Made by a program: the position numbers and the translations under genes. 64,000 nt of DNA from Leptospira montravelensis (GTDB taxonomy: Bacteria > Spirochaetota > Leptospiria > Leptospirales > Leptospiraceae), in NCBI RefSeq assembly GCF_004770045.1, contig NZ_RQFO01000004.1, forward strand, positions 868,001 to 932,000. Reading direction: 5' to 3'. Shown here in pieces: positions 20,687-31,550 of the stretch. A model generated the notes under the pieces. It had not been told where the DNA came from. It searched no databases and saw only the letters and a list, made by a program, of their open reading frames with translations. Position 1 is the first letter of the stretch. Each line of letters opens with the position of its first letter.

Positions 20687-20724
20687 TTAGAATTATTCTA
20701 AGTACAATGATTAGATTCTGTCTA
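20687..20724 (-). promoter_or_regulatory. ahpC promoter with PerR/Fur-like palindrome
   Basis: On the minus strand, a -35 TAGACA (20724-20719) and -10 TAGAAT (20700-20695) are 18 bases apart. The -10 lies inside the perfect palindrome CTTAGAATTATTCTAAG (8-1-8, 20686-20702), close to the 7-1-7 PerR box TTATAATNATTATAA. The distal half of the promoter overlaps the end of the upstream ABC-F gene. Peroxide-dependent repression is inferred, not shown. Confidence 0.65.
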
Positions 20725-22219
20725 GATGTTTTTGGACGAGCGACAGGTTTTCCAAACACCATTCCTCTTTTGCCAAAGTTTCGACAAACCGCCGGTCGTG
20801 ACTCACCAAGACTAAAGCAGAACCTAATCCGGTCAGAGATGTTTCTAATGCTTCCAAAGATTGGAGATCTAAATGGTTGGTGGGTTCGTCTAATAAAAGT
20901 ACCTCTGGACTATTTTCCAAATGAAGTGCCAGGAATAGTTTTTTTCCTTCCCCGGGACTCAGGGCCTTTGATTCCGAAAATCGTTTGGGATCACTTCCTA
21001 GTCTGTGTATCCTTGAAAGAACCTTGGCTTTTGTTTCATCCGGTAAATTTTGAAATTCCTCAAGTAAAGCGGCTAATTCGTTTTTTGAAAATTCTTGTGG
21101 TAAATACAAATAAGGAATCCCCTTCTCTTGGAAAGTTTTCACTAAATACCTGAGAATTGTGGACTTACCTGCACCATTGGGGCCTGTGATGGCAATTTTT
21201 GAATCCGGAAGGATTTCCAAATGGAAGGAAAGTGAAAAAGACAGAATATCCAAGGAGATAAATTCATCATCGAACATAAATAAGGTGTTTCTTTTGGAAG
21301 AAACACCTTTCCATAGAATTCCTAAATTTTCCTTTTCAGGAAGTTTGCCCCAAATTTGTTTTTCTTTTAGTTTGGAATGTTCTGTTCTTCTTTCGATTTG
21401 GTTTTTCAATCGGCCTGCTTGGCCATCTTTACCTGTCACTCGGGCTAAGTTCTTTTTTTGACGGCCGTCATGGTCATGCAGATCAAGTCCCTTCTTTGAT
21501 CTATGTTTATGAGAAAGACTTGCTTCTTCCCTTCTTCGTTTCAGTTCGGCATCCAGTTTTTTACGTTCCGTCCTTGCGATTTCCCAATCATGAATTCTCT
21601 CTTCGGCTTCTCGTATCATTTGAATTTTACCCGCAGAATAATTTCCTGGGCGCTTTGAAATAAAGTTTTTTTCCAAAAATACACAAGAGGTAGTCACCTC
21701 ATCTAACAAAGACCTGTCGTGACTGATGAGTATTCCAATTCCTTGGTAATGCAAAATGGCATCGCGTATAATTTGTGTACTTTTTGAATCAAGGTGGTTT
21801 GTTGGTTCATCCAAAAGCAAAACATCCACATTTTTGGACAAAGCAATAGCCAAAAGAATCCTTCGTTTTTCGCCGAAACTGAGAAACTCATATTCCTCTA
21901 CCGATTGTATTTTGATTTCGAGTAAACTTTTCCAAAATCCGGATTCTTTGGAATCATCGTAAAGAAAATAAGACAGTTCCTCTTCTGACATTTCGGTTCC
22001 TTGCGAAATTGTACAAATAGAATCATTTCCTAAAACAAGACCCTGGGTTGGAATGATTTCCCCTACGATGAGCTTCGCTAAGGTAGATTTTCCACTTCCG
22101 TTTTTCCCGACAATGCCTGTCCAACCTTTTGAAAAATGAAGGTTTAGATTTTGAAATAGTGGCTCAGACTGCGATTCAAATTGAAAGGTTAAATTTTGAA
22201 TGGTAAGATGATCGGACAT
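20711..22219 (-). CDS. ABC-F family ATPase
   Basis: This 502-residue soluble protein has two ABC domains and no membrane segment. Walker A motifs are GKNGSGKST and GPNGAGKST. Signatures are LSFGEKRR and LSPGEGKK, and both Walker B motifs read [12 protein letters not shown]. The linker (about residues 210-300) is long and rich in Lys/Arg/Glu. ABC-F proteins act on the ribosome as translation factors or antibiotic-protection factors; the subclass cannot be settled here. It has a good SD (AGGAG) and a structured leader of about 120 bases. Confidence 0.92.
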   Translation of the reverse strand: MSDHLTIQNLTFQFESQSEPLFQNLNLHFSKGWTGIVGKNGSGKSTLAKLIVGEIIPTQGLVLGNDSICTISQGTEMSEEELSYFLYDDSKESGFWKSLLEIKIQSVEEYEFLSFGEKRRILLAIALSKNVDVLLLDEPTNHLDSKSTQIIRDAILHYQGIGILISHDRSLLDEVTTSCVFLEKNFISKRPGNYSAGKIQMIREAEERIHDWEIARTERKKLDAELKRRREEASLSHKHRSKKGLDLHDHDGRQKKNLARVTGKDGQAGRLKNQIERRTEHSKLKEKQIWGKLPEKENLGILWKGVSSKRNTLFMFDDEFISLDILSFSLSFHLEILPDSKIAITGPNGAGKSTILRYLVKTFQEKGIPYLYLPQEFSKNELAALLEEFQNLPDETKAKVLSRIHRLGSDPKRFSESKALSPGEGKKLFLALHLENSPEVLLLDEPTNHLDLQSLEALETSLTGLGSALVLVSHDRRFVETLAKEEWCLENLSLVQKHLDRI

Positions 22220-22248
22220 GCGACAAACTCCTGTTTTTCCAAAAAGGG

Positions 22249-22325
22249 AAATAGGTAAGCAAGTCTTGTCCTAAGCGTTAGGAAAAGTGTGGAATTGAAA
22301 TTTAGTTTTTTGTGCTTACCTATTT
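22249..22325 (-). promoter_or_regulatory. Nested hairpin leader upstream of the ABC-F gene
   Basis: A perfect 13-base inverted repeat, AAATAGGTAAGCA / TGCTTACCTATTT, encloses a 51-base loop that itself contains the perfect 6-3-6 palindrome TCCTAAGCGTTAGGA (22269-22283). The structure sits in the 5' leader of the ABC-F gene, ending about 30 bases before the start codon, and is followed on the minus strand by CCCTTTTTGG. It could act as an attenuator or as paired operators. Confidence 0.5.
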
Positions 22326-22346
22326 TTGGTTTCGCAATCTCATCGG

Positions 22347-22352
22347 ATTATA
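22347..22352 (-). promoter_or_regulatory. Probable -10 element for the ABC-F gene
   Basis: A perfect TATAAT lies on the minus strand about 130 bases before the ABC-F start codon and just upstream of the nested inverted repeats. The -35 region is poor (CAGTCT at 17 bases), so the assignment is tentative. Confidence 0.4.
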
Positions 22353-22401
22353 CCTCTTTTACATTTATTAGACTGAGAAAATAGAAAAAAGTTGTAGGGT
22401 G

Positions 22402-24993
<2,592 letters not shown>

Positions 24994-25155
24994 ATAAGGG
25001 TTCTACTCTTTATTTTCGAGGTTTGCTATGTAGTAACTTTAGGTATAATCAAAGAATATTCAATTTCCTAGCATTTTACGGGGGTTTTTCAGTCAAAATG
25101 ACCGCAAGTTCTTTTTCTGCTTGACACAAGAGAAATTCTTGCGTTTCATGGTGGC

Positions 25156-25560
25156 ATGAAATCCGTTGCGAAAAAAAATCTCAGCTTTGCTTCCTCACCG
25201 GACAATGCAGACGGGTTGCAGTTAAAAATCACATTCGACGAAGACACAAAAACTGCCTTCGGTGATTACACCTGCCCCGAAAAATACCAGGGTTTACCAG
25301 ATCAAATCCACCCAGGGATTATTTCTACCATCTTGGATGAAATCATGGTTAAGATCAACGAAGCGATGAATTTCGAAACCACAACAGGTGAACTCACCAT
25401 TCGTTTCTTGCAACCAGCAAAAGTGAATGAGCCATTACACTTACGTGGATGGTTTGTGAAAAAGAATAAAAAAATCATAGAAAACCGTGCTGAAATAGAA
25501 AATGAGATCGGCAAAATAGTGGCCCGCGGAAAAGGTAAATATATCGAAGCTGAAGACTGA
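25156..25560 (+). CDS. Hotdog-fold acyl-CoA thioesterase (PaaI-like)
   Basis: This 134-residue single hotdog domain carries the family motif as [13 protein letters not shown] in place of the usual HGG, followed by [23 protein letters not shown]. Such proteins hydrolyse acyl-CoA thioesters in the cytoplasm. It is transcribed away from the 863-residue gene. Its stop codon is only 4 bases before a tRNA-Leu gene on the same strand, so the two are probably co-transcribed. The preferred substrate is unknown. Confidence 0.85.
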   Translation: MKSVAKKNLSFASSPDNADGLQLKITFDEDTKTAFGDYTCPEKYQGLPDQIHPGIISTILDEIMVKINEAMNFETTTGELTIRFLQPAKVNEPLHLRGWFVKKNKKIIENRAEIENEIGKIVARGKGKYIEAED

Positions 25561-25564
25561 TTAT

Positions 25565-25651
25565 GCCGATGTGGTGGAATTGGTAGACGCAGTGGATTCA
25601 AAATCCACCGATGGTAACATCATGCCGGTTCGATTCCGGCCATCGGTACCA
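25565..25651 (+). tRNA. tRNA-Leu (anticodon CAA)
   Basis: This is an 87-base cloverleaf of class II with a long variable arm. The acceptor stem GCCGATG pairs with CATCGGT (first pair G-T), followed by A and an encoded CCA. The anticodon stem GTGGA/TCCAC encloses loop TTCAAAA, giving anticodon CAA. The T arm contains GGTTCGATTCC. Confidence 0.96.
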
Positions 25652-25659
25652 ACAGTAAT

Positions 25660-26433
25660 TTAGTTCGAACTCCTCTCACAAGCCTTTAGATAAAAATCTT
25701 CTTCGATTCTGTCTATGGCTTGTAAGATAAGGTGGATTTCTTCCTCCTTCATCTCGTCAAAGATTTTCCTTCCCTCTTTTAAAATAGACAGTCCTAAAGA
25801 TATTCCTTTTCGATCTTCCTCTGTATACAGACTTCCTTTGGATTCCATCTTTAGAAGAATATCTTCCATAATCAGTATGATCTTTCTAATGAGTTCTGCA
25901 TCCGAAAACACTTTAAAAAGGGCACCTATGTCCTTTCGAAAGGCATCTGCTTTTTCTTTCTCCACTTTGGAGATAAGAAACTCCATCGCAAACTCTGAGC
26001 CGAGTAATCCTATTTGGTTTTCCACAAGGTCAAGTTCTGTCACAAGTTCCTCTTCAAACTGGTGGGCTGTCACATAGGAATGTAAGGCGGCAAGTCCCGC
26101 TTTGAGTGCCATAGGAAAATGTTTTCCAAATCGAAAAATCGACATAGCCAAATTGCCAAGGATTCCCCAAATTTTTGTGGGATGATTCACAAAGCCAGAT
26201 AACGCATCAAAGGCGGAATCTAATTCTTTTCGTTTGGAATATTCTGGATAAAGGTATTCTAAAAAAAAATAAAGTAATTGGTCAATTTTTGAACGAGGGA
26301 TAGAACTAAACTCAGGATAAAGTTTTAAATTCTCAGGTGAATACCTCTTTTGCAAAGAATTTTGATACATTAGAATCAATTCTCGAAAGAGAGGATGGTC
26401 TAAAACTTTGGAAGATTCTTTTTTTGGTTTCAT
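25660..26433 (-). CDS. Conserved-looking helical protein of unknown function
   Basis: This 257-residue protein has no signal peptide and no clear membrane span. It appears all-helical, with Lys/Glu-rich amphipathic stretches, and starts MKPKKESSKVLDHPLFREL. Codon usage and composition match the neighbours, so it is probably real. Its stop lies 8 bases from the 3' end of tRNA-Leu on the other strand. I do not recognise a family. Confidence 0.7.
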   Translation of the reverse strand: MKPKKESSKVLDHPLFRELILMYQNSLQKRYSPENLKLYPEFSSIPRSKIDQLLYFFLEYLYPEYSKRKELDSAFDALSGFVNHPTKIWGILGNLAMSIFRFGKHFPMALKAGLAALHSYVTAHQFEEELVTELDLVENQIGLLGSEFAMEFLISKVEKEKADAFRKDIGALFKVFSDAELIRKIILIMEDILLKMESKGSLYTEEDRKGISLGLSILKEGRKIFDEMKEEEIHLILQAIDRIEEDFYLKACERSSN

Positions 26434-26451
26434 AGACTTTTTTTATATTAA

Positions 26452-27798
26452 TTATAAAACATCATCAAAATAAGTTTCATACCGTTCCCAGTTTACCTTT
26501 TTTCCTTTCGGCTGGTATGGAAGCTTTGAATTTTTTTTAACATCCAAACCTACAAACAACGAGTAAATACCTACGGCCAAGGAGATGGCCGTTTCTTTTT
26601 TGTTTAAAGTTAAATACTTCATATCACGGCTTCGATTTACATAACCAATTTCAATAAAGGCACAAAGAGCATTGATATAAGTAGGTAAACTATAAGTAGA
26701 AATATATGGTTTTTGGATGGGACCAAGTTCTGGGTAAGGAGAATCTTTTTCTTTCAATTGAACTGGTAATCCATATTGGACAAAACGCATAAGTTCCTTA
26801 GACACGTAATGGTTATCACCACCGAAACCTTCTTTCCCCCCTTCCCTCCTCCATTCCTCTTTTTTCCCTTTTTCCCTTTCCCAAAATTTCCCAGTTTCTG
26901 CAAAGGATTCATGGTTTGTTGCATAAGGGCCAGGTTTTCCAATTTGTTTTTCCCAATTCGAATCGTCAGCGTAGCGCCAACTAACCATATTTTGGCGGTA
27001 TCCTTCAAATTTGGAAAGGTCTGTATCTTTTCCATTTTTTTTAGACCAATACCCGTGAAAGTAGATCCAAGTATCAGCAATCGCATTTTCTAATTTGGAC
27101 CAACCTGATTGAAAGATGAGCCATTCCGACCAAGGACCATTGACAAATCCATTTGGTGAACTTTTTTTATCTGAGATTTTTTTTAATTTAGAAAAGGTTT
27201 TATAACCAGGAGTGAGAACCGCTCCCATCCCTCCCGTTTGACCTTTACTTGCAGGATTCAAATGTAAGGACAAAACCAGATGCGGTTTTAATTCATTGAT
27301 TTTAGAAAGCCTTCCCTTTCGCCTCACACCCGTTTTGGGATCCGGAAAGTCGTACAAACGGTATGCGGCATTCGGATCTTCGGAGCTCGGATCATCGTCA
27401 AAGGAAGATTCACGGGTAAGTTTACTTTCCAAAATCACTCTTTGAAAATCTGTTTTTTTAGAAAATAATTTGAGATAAACTTCAAATTCTTTCCAACCAG
27501 CTTCCGTTTCCGTGAGTTTTAGTATTTTGTGTACTTCTTTTGCTAAATCAAGGACAACCTTTCTCTCTGTTACGTTGTGATGTTCTGTTCCTTGTTTGTA
27601 TGTTTCTAAGTAAGTTTGAGTGACACTATCGTATTTGTCCCCATGTTGTGCCTTGGGATCTTTGGCAATTCCTCCATGACCAGGATCCACCACAATCCGA
27701 AAGACAGGGACTGCTTCCAAAGTGGAAACCAATACTAAACTAAGAATGATTAAAAATTTATGTAATTGTATAGAAGAAAAAAAGACCACGATGGTCAT
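26452..27798 (-). CDS. N-acetylmuramoyl-L-alanine amidase (Amidase_3)
   Basis: The 448-residue exported protein has a signal peptide that probably ends near STLEA. The zinc-amidase fold shows VDPGHGG (first His), the Glu in ERKVVLDLA and SLHLNP (third ligand). A long insertion between about residues 200 and 330 (WSEWLIFQSGWSKLENAIAD and following) is larger than in E. coli AmiC. The C-terminal IEIGYVNR region carries the catalytic-Glu equivalent. It cleaves peptide stems from peptidoglycan in the periplasm. The SD and first base of the ATG lie in a hairpin; a GTG three codons later is an alternative start. Confidence 0.9.
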   Translation of the reverse strand: MTIVVFFSSIQLHKFLIILSLVLVSTLEAVPVFRIVVDPGHGGIAKDPKAQHGDKYDSVTQTYLETYKQGTEHHNVTERKVVLDLAKEVHKILKLTETEAGWKEFEVYLKLFSKKTDFQRVILESKLTRESSFDDDPSSEDPNAAYRLYDFPDPKTGVRRKGRLSKINELKPHLVLSLHLNPASKGQTGGMGAVLTPGYKTFSKLKKISDKKSSPNGFVNGPWSEWLIFQSGWSKLENAIADTWIYFHGYWSKKNGKDTDLSKFEGYRQNMVSWRYADDSNWEKQIGKPGPYATNHESFAETGKFWEREKGKKEEWRREGGKEGFGGDNHYVSKELMRFVQYGLPVQLKEKDSPYPELGPIQKPYISTYSLPTYINALCAFIEIGYVNRSRDMKYLTLNKKETAISLAVGIYSLFVGLDVKKNSKLPYQPKGKKVNWERYETYFDDVL

Positions 27799-27823
27799 TC
27801 TCCGTTCACTAGCGAACGGAGAA
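27798..27823 (-). promoter_or_regulatory. Hairpin covering the amidase ribosome-binding site
   Basis: A perfect 10-bp stem, TTCTCCGTTC / GAACGGAGAA, has a 6-base loop. Its 3' arm, read on the minus strand, contains the SD core GGAG and the A of the amidase ATG. It lies between two minus-strand genes and has no T run after it, which argues against a simple terminator. Confidence 0.5.
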
Positions 27824-27840
27824 AAGAAAAAGTTTAGGCC

Positions 27841-28593
27841 TTATTTAGCGCTTTGTTGTTGTGCAAAGATTTGATTTCGATTATCACTTAAATCTTTTCC
27901 GTATTTATCGGAAATGGCTTTTTTATCTGCCTCCGCTTCTTTGAAGTCAGAAAGAATTTTAATACCGTAATCTTTTGCAATTCGGTAGTGAACAATCGAA
28001 TCATAAAACCTGTCTTCTCGAGACATATCAGTTGCTAGTCCCATTTGTCCATAGGCAATACGAAGTTTTTGTTGCGCTTCTGCGATTTCACGGTAAGGAA
28101 CGATGACCTTAGATCCTTCCCCGGAATTTTCCACGAGTTGGGTTTGTTCTTGGTTTGTGATCACATCTGCACATTCAGCAAGAAGGTTTTGAGTTTTTGT
28201 ATCATAATTTTTAGCAAATTTTCCAAGAAGAGCAGTAATGTCTTTTTCCAAAGTAACCATCGCTTTACCAGAAGCAATATAGGCGCGGCGGTAGTAATAA
28301 CGTAAAACGACTTGGTAGTCTTTTTTGATTTTTTCGAAAGCAGTTTTAGAATCAGGCACTTCATCGCCAAAATTTGCAGTAACAATTGTTAGAAGTTTGA
28401 TAGCATTGATGACTCGGTCTTTATTATTTTCCGAAATGTTTTTGTATTGTTTTCGTTCTAAATTATTACCTTGATCGAGTTTGTCTAGTTCCTCGATAGA
28501 CTCTTTCCCTTTTTCTTGGGTACCCGACTCCTGGGCTGAGATAGACAAACAAAAGAAACAAAACAAAAGGATGATGAAACTATTTTTTAACAC
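27841..28593 (-). CDS. Exported coiled-coil-like protein of unknown function
   Basis: The chosen GTG start at 28593 gives 250 residues and a signal peptide (LKNSFIILLFCFFCLSISAQ). It follows AAGGAG by 10 bases and avoids a 38-base overlap with the O-methyltransferase that an earlier start would need. The mature protein is strongly helical, rich in Lys/Glu/Gln, with repeats such as YYYRRAYIASGKAMVTLEKD and ending NQIFAQQQSAK. It sits between a methyltransferase and a peptidoglycan amidase. No family is recognised. Confidence 0.75.
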   Translation of the reverse strand: MLKNSFIILLFCFFCLSISAQESGTQEKGKESIEELDKLDQGNNLERKQYKNISENNKDRVINAIKLLTIVTANFGDEVPDSKTAFEKIKKDYQVVLRYYYRRAYIASGKAMVTLEKDITALLGKFAKNYDTKTQNLLAECADVITNQEQTQLVENSGEGSKVIVPYREIAEAQQKLRIAYGQMGLATDMSREDRFYDSIVHYRIAKDYGIKILSDFKEAEADKKAISDKYGKDLSDNRNQIFAQQQSAK

Positions 28594-28603
28594 GGAACTT
28601 GCT

Positions 28604-28620
28604 CTCCTTAAACCAAGGAG
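28604..28620 (-). promoter_or_regulatory. Anti-SD hairpin before the exported helical protein
   Basis: On the minus strand CTCCTT, a 5-base loop and AAGGAG form a 6-bp hairpin in which the 3' arm is the SD of the gene starting at 28593. The upstream arm lies at the very end of the region between the two genes. Confidence 0.35.
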
Positions 28621-28651
28621 CAGAATACCAAAAATTCGGGAGGTTTGACTA

Positions 28652-29311
28652 CTATTTTTTATCCTTTTGAAAAAAGAGTAATCCATCACCGACAGGATAC
28701 AAAGTATAACCAGAAACTTGGGATTTCACCTCATGCCAAAGAGCCATTACCGCTAAATCAGATGGTTTTTTCGGATCTGGTGCTAAAACTCGTCCATGCC
28801 AAAGCATATTATCAAATAAAAAATAAGACCCTGGTTTTGCATCTCTCCAAAGGATTCCAAAAATTTCAGGATAGGTAATTTTATCACAATCCACAAAAAA
28901 TAAATCAGAACTCACCCATTCGTCAGATTCCTTCGCCAAATAATCCAGTACGGAGTCAGTCACCCGTTTAACATGAATTTGCTCAAGAATTCCCATTTTT
29001 CTAGCATACCCATCCATTAGATCTGCTTGTTCTTTAAACCTGTCTACAGTCACAAACCTAGTTTCGAGGGAACCCACTGCCATCCAAAGAGTGGAATATC
29101 CAAGACCTGTTCCCAATTCTAAGATTTGTTTGGGACGAATGAGGGAAACCAAATGAGATAAAACGGCTCCAGTGGCTGCCGACACAATGGGGATGTTTTT
29201 TTCTTTGGCATAGGTTTCCATTTCTGCAAACACAGGGTTTGGTTTGTAAACCAAACTAGAATCAATATATGATTCGAGTTCTGGAATATAAATGCTTGGT
29301 CTTGGTTTCAT
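28652..29311 (-). CDS. SAM-dependent O-methyltransferase (catechol/caffeoyl-CoA type)
   Basis: This 219-residue Rossmann methyltransferase of family 3 has the SAM-binding motif QILELGTGLGYSTLWMA near residue 80 and the metal-binding acidic motif FFVDCDK near residue 145. Relatives methylate hydroxyl groups of small aromatic or other substrates with a divalent metal. It overlaps the following gene in the operon by 4 bases (29308-29311). The substrate is not predictable. Confidence 0.9.
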   Translation of the reverse strand: MKPRPSIYIPELESYIDSSLVYKPNPVFAEMETYAKEKNIPIVSAATGAVLSHLVSLIRPKQILELGTGLGYSTLWMAVGSLETRFVTVDRFKEQADLMDGYARKMGILEQIHVKRVTDSVLDYLAKESDEWVSSDLFFVDCDKITYPEIFGILWRDAKPGSYFLFDNMLWHGRVLAPDPKKPSDLAVMALWHEVKSQVSGYTLYPVGDGLLFFQKDKK

Positions 29312-30147
29312 GATTTAGGAGGTAAAAAAAGAGAAACTCTATCTTTTAAAATGGGAGGAACTTTCTTACGAAGAAGGTCGTTTAACTCGCGGTAACTATA
29401 ACGTTTAGAAGGATGGATAAGGACTATGGCTTCGTTTTCAAATGCAGATGCATGGGCAACGATTTCATCAAAATGAGTATGCCCCCATTCCCGTGCGCGG
29501 TTTACATCTCTTTTATCACAATAGTAAGTGCATTCCATAAATAGGATTTTACTTTTACGAACATCTTCATTTTCTAATACGTATTCTATTTTAGTATCAC
29601 CAGAAAAGGAAACCAATGGAACTGAAATTTCTTCTGTTGGATCTTCACCTAAATCTTTTTTATTTCTGATTTCTTCGGAACTAAGACTAGTCCATTCTTT
29701 CTTAAGTTTACGTTTGGTTTCATACACCGTATAACCTTGCGAAGGTACCCTATGGAAACTTTCCCAAGGTTTAAAAAAATAACCAGGTTTTAATTCCACG
29801 CGGTCACCAAAATCCAAACCGATGAGTTCACATTGATAATCAAAATCTTCAATTTCAGAATATAATTTTAAAATTTGAGACATCTTAGGTTCCAACGCTT
29901 TAGGAAGATACACTTTGGGAACAGGTAGTTTCCGAAGACTTCTCTGTGATACGTAGTATGGAATTCCACAAGAATGATCTAAATGGGCATGAGATAATAA
30001 TATTTTTCCTATATGAATTTTATCTGGATTGATAAATCCAAAATCAAACATAAAGTCAAGGGATGGGCAAATGATGGATGTACGAATCCCTCCTTCGGAA
30101 AGTCCCTCAAACTTGGTACCTTTGTATTCGAAACTTGCTGTTAACAT
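29308..30147 (-). CDS. MBL-fold hydrolase, RNase Z-like
   Basis: The chosen ATG at 30147 shares its A with the TGA stop of the upstream M16 gene (TGATG) and gives 279 residues; an earlier start at 30186 would overlap that gene. The metallo-beta-lactamase motif SHAHLDHSCGIP is clear, and later His/Asp ligands appear in SFSGDTKIEY and GHTHFDE. The pattern resembles short-form tRNase Z, but the flexible exosite arm is not obvious. It could instead process another phosphodiester substrate. Confidence 0.85.
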   Translation of the reverse strand: MLTASFEYKGTKFEGLSEGGIRTSIICPSLDFMFDFGFINPDKIHIGKILLSHAHLDHSCGIPYYVSQRSLRKLPVPKVYLPKALEPKMSQILKLYSEIEDFDYQCELIGLDFGDRVELKPGYFFKPWESFHRVPSQGYTVYETKRKLKKEWTSLSSEEIRNKKDLGEDPTEEISVPLVSFSGDTKIEYVLENEDVRKSKILFMECTYYCDKRDVNRAREWGHTHFDEIVAHASAFENEAIVLIHPSKRYSYRELNDLLRKKVPPILKDRVSLFLPPKS

Positions 30148-31550
30148 CAATCTTCCGGATTCAATACTTTCACTGATCCTTTCCAAGAAGATTCCAATGA
30201 TTTTGGTCCAACAATTGTCACAATCAACTTATCCGATTGAAAATACAATTTGCCAACTCGATTTAAATCAGAAAGAGTCAACTTATCAATTTCACTTCTA
30301 AAATTTTGTAAATAACTATCTGGCATTTTATGGTCACGCCTACGAACTTCGCTCGCAAGTGTCCTTTTATCATCTTCAAACTGAAATACAAACTGATTGA
30401 TGATTGCATTTTTTGCCCGTAAGAGTTCTTCTTCAGTTAACGAATCAATGAGTTTTGGTTGGATCAGTTCTCGCATAAGAGACAAAACTTCTTTTGCAGA
30501 TTCCGTTTTTGTCATAGCAAAAAACTGGATGGTTCCATAGTTCTCTTGAAACTCCGTATTACTTCCTGCAGAGTAAGCAAGTCCTCGATTGTTTCGAATT
30601 TCTCTCATATAATAGGAGTTAAACCCACCAGCTCCAATGATATAATTCAAAACTTGGATGGCGTAAAAATCAGGATGATTGTGTTCAGGAAGAACCCCTA
30701 TCATAGAAATAAAAGTTTGGTTTACATCCTTTATTACAAGACGAATGTCTTTACCTTCTTTTTTTACATTTTCAGCGAGTAAGGAAGGAGTAATAAGTTC
30801 CGAATCCTGTACACTAGTATTTTCATCTAACTTAGGAAAAAAATTCTCAAAAGATTGGATCTCATAATCCCCTGTGACAAGAAACCTTCGTTTTTTTGCC
30901 GATAAAATCTCTTTTTGAAATTGAACTAAATCTTCTAAACTTAGGGATTCCAAAGAAGTGATTTGCATAGAAGTGCCAGCTAAAGTCCCCCGAAACAGAG
31001 CTTCTTTTGCTTTTCTGGAACCGAGGGCAGTTGGATTGTCATTCCTACGTTTGATTTCTTCGGTGAGTTTTCCTTTCGTAGTATTTAGTAATGACTCATC
31101 TAAATACGGTGCAGTAAAAAAAGACTGCAAAACAGGAAGGACTTCTTTCTCTGTGGATTTTAAATAGGCTATGCTAAAAACGGTTTTTTCATAATCGATC
31201 GATACAGAAAAAGTAGCCCCATAAAATTCCAAAGTTTCTAAAAACTTTTCTCTGGGATATGTTTTTGATCCTGATAATTCCCAAGTATCTTCTAGTAATC
31301 TTGTGATTTCAACAGAACGTTTTCCTAAGTGTTTTCTCCCATGATAAACATAAAAATCTGCATATACAATCGGGAACTCAGAATTTTTTAACGAAAAAAC
31401 CTCAACACCTGACGAATGTTTTACGGATTTGATTTCTGGAACTTCAAACTCTAGTGGTTTGAATTTTAAATCACTGACAAATTCACCCATCTCCCTGGCA
31501 GAAAGGTTATAAAAACTAAAAACAACTAAAAATAAATAAATACGTTTCAT
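30147..31550 (-). CDS. M16 peptidase homologue lacking the zinc motif
   Basis: This 467-residue exported protein has signal peptide MKRIYLFLVVFSFYNLSA. It has the two-domain M16 fold but lacks HXXEH: the corresponding segment reads SVEITRLLEDTWELSG. In M16 heterodimers one partner is catalytic and the other only helps bind substrate. It overlaps the catalytic gene upstream by 4 bases, fitting a stoichiometric pair in the periplasm. Confidence 0.9.
   Translation of the reverse strand: MKRIYLFLVVFSFYNLSAREMGEFVSDLKFKPLEFEVPEIKSVKHSSGVEVFSLKNSEFPIVYADFYVYHGRKHLGKRSVEITRLLEDTWELSGSKTYPREKFLETLEFYGATFSVSIDYEKTVFSIAYLKSTEKEVLPVLQSFFTAPYLDESLLNTTKGKLTEEIKRRNDNPTALGSRKAKEALFRGTLAGTSMQITSLESLSLEDLVQFQKEILSAKKRRFLVTGDYEIQSFENFFPKLDENTSVQDSELITPSLLAENVKKEGKDIRLVIKDVNQTFISMIGVLPEHNHPDFYAIQVLNYIIGAGGFNSYYMREIRNNRGLAYSAGSNTEFQENYGTIQFFAMTKTESAKEVLSLMRELIQPKLIDSLTEEELLRAKNAIINQFVFQFEDDKRTLASEVRRRDHKMPDSYLQNFRSEIDKLTLSDLNRVGKLYFQSDKLIVTIVGPKSLESSWKGSVKVLNPED

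Noticed and set aside
20676..20762. Extended N terminus for AhpC
   Set aside because: The extension translates the promoter and PerR-like palindrome, and the conserved start [11 protein letters not shown] has a perfect SD.
22310..22345. Seven-codon leader peptide (MRLRNQK) for ABC-F attenuation
   Set aside because: Its ATG is only 3 bases after the -10 hexamer, so it would probably not be on the transcript. It is mentioned only within the leader finding.
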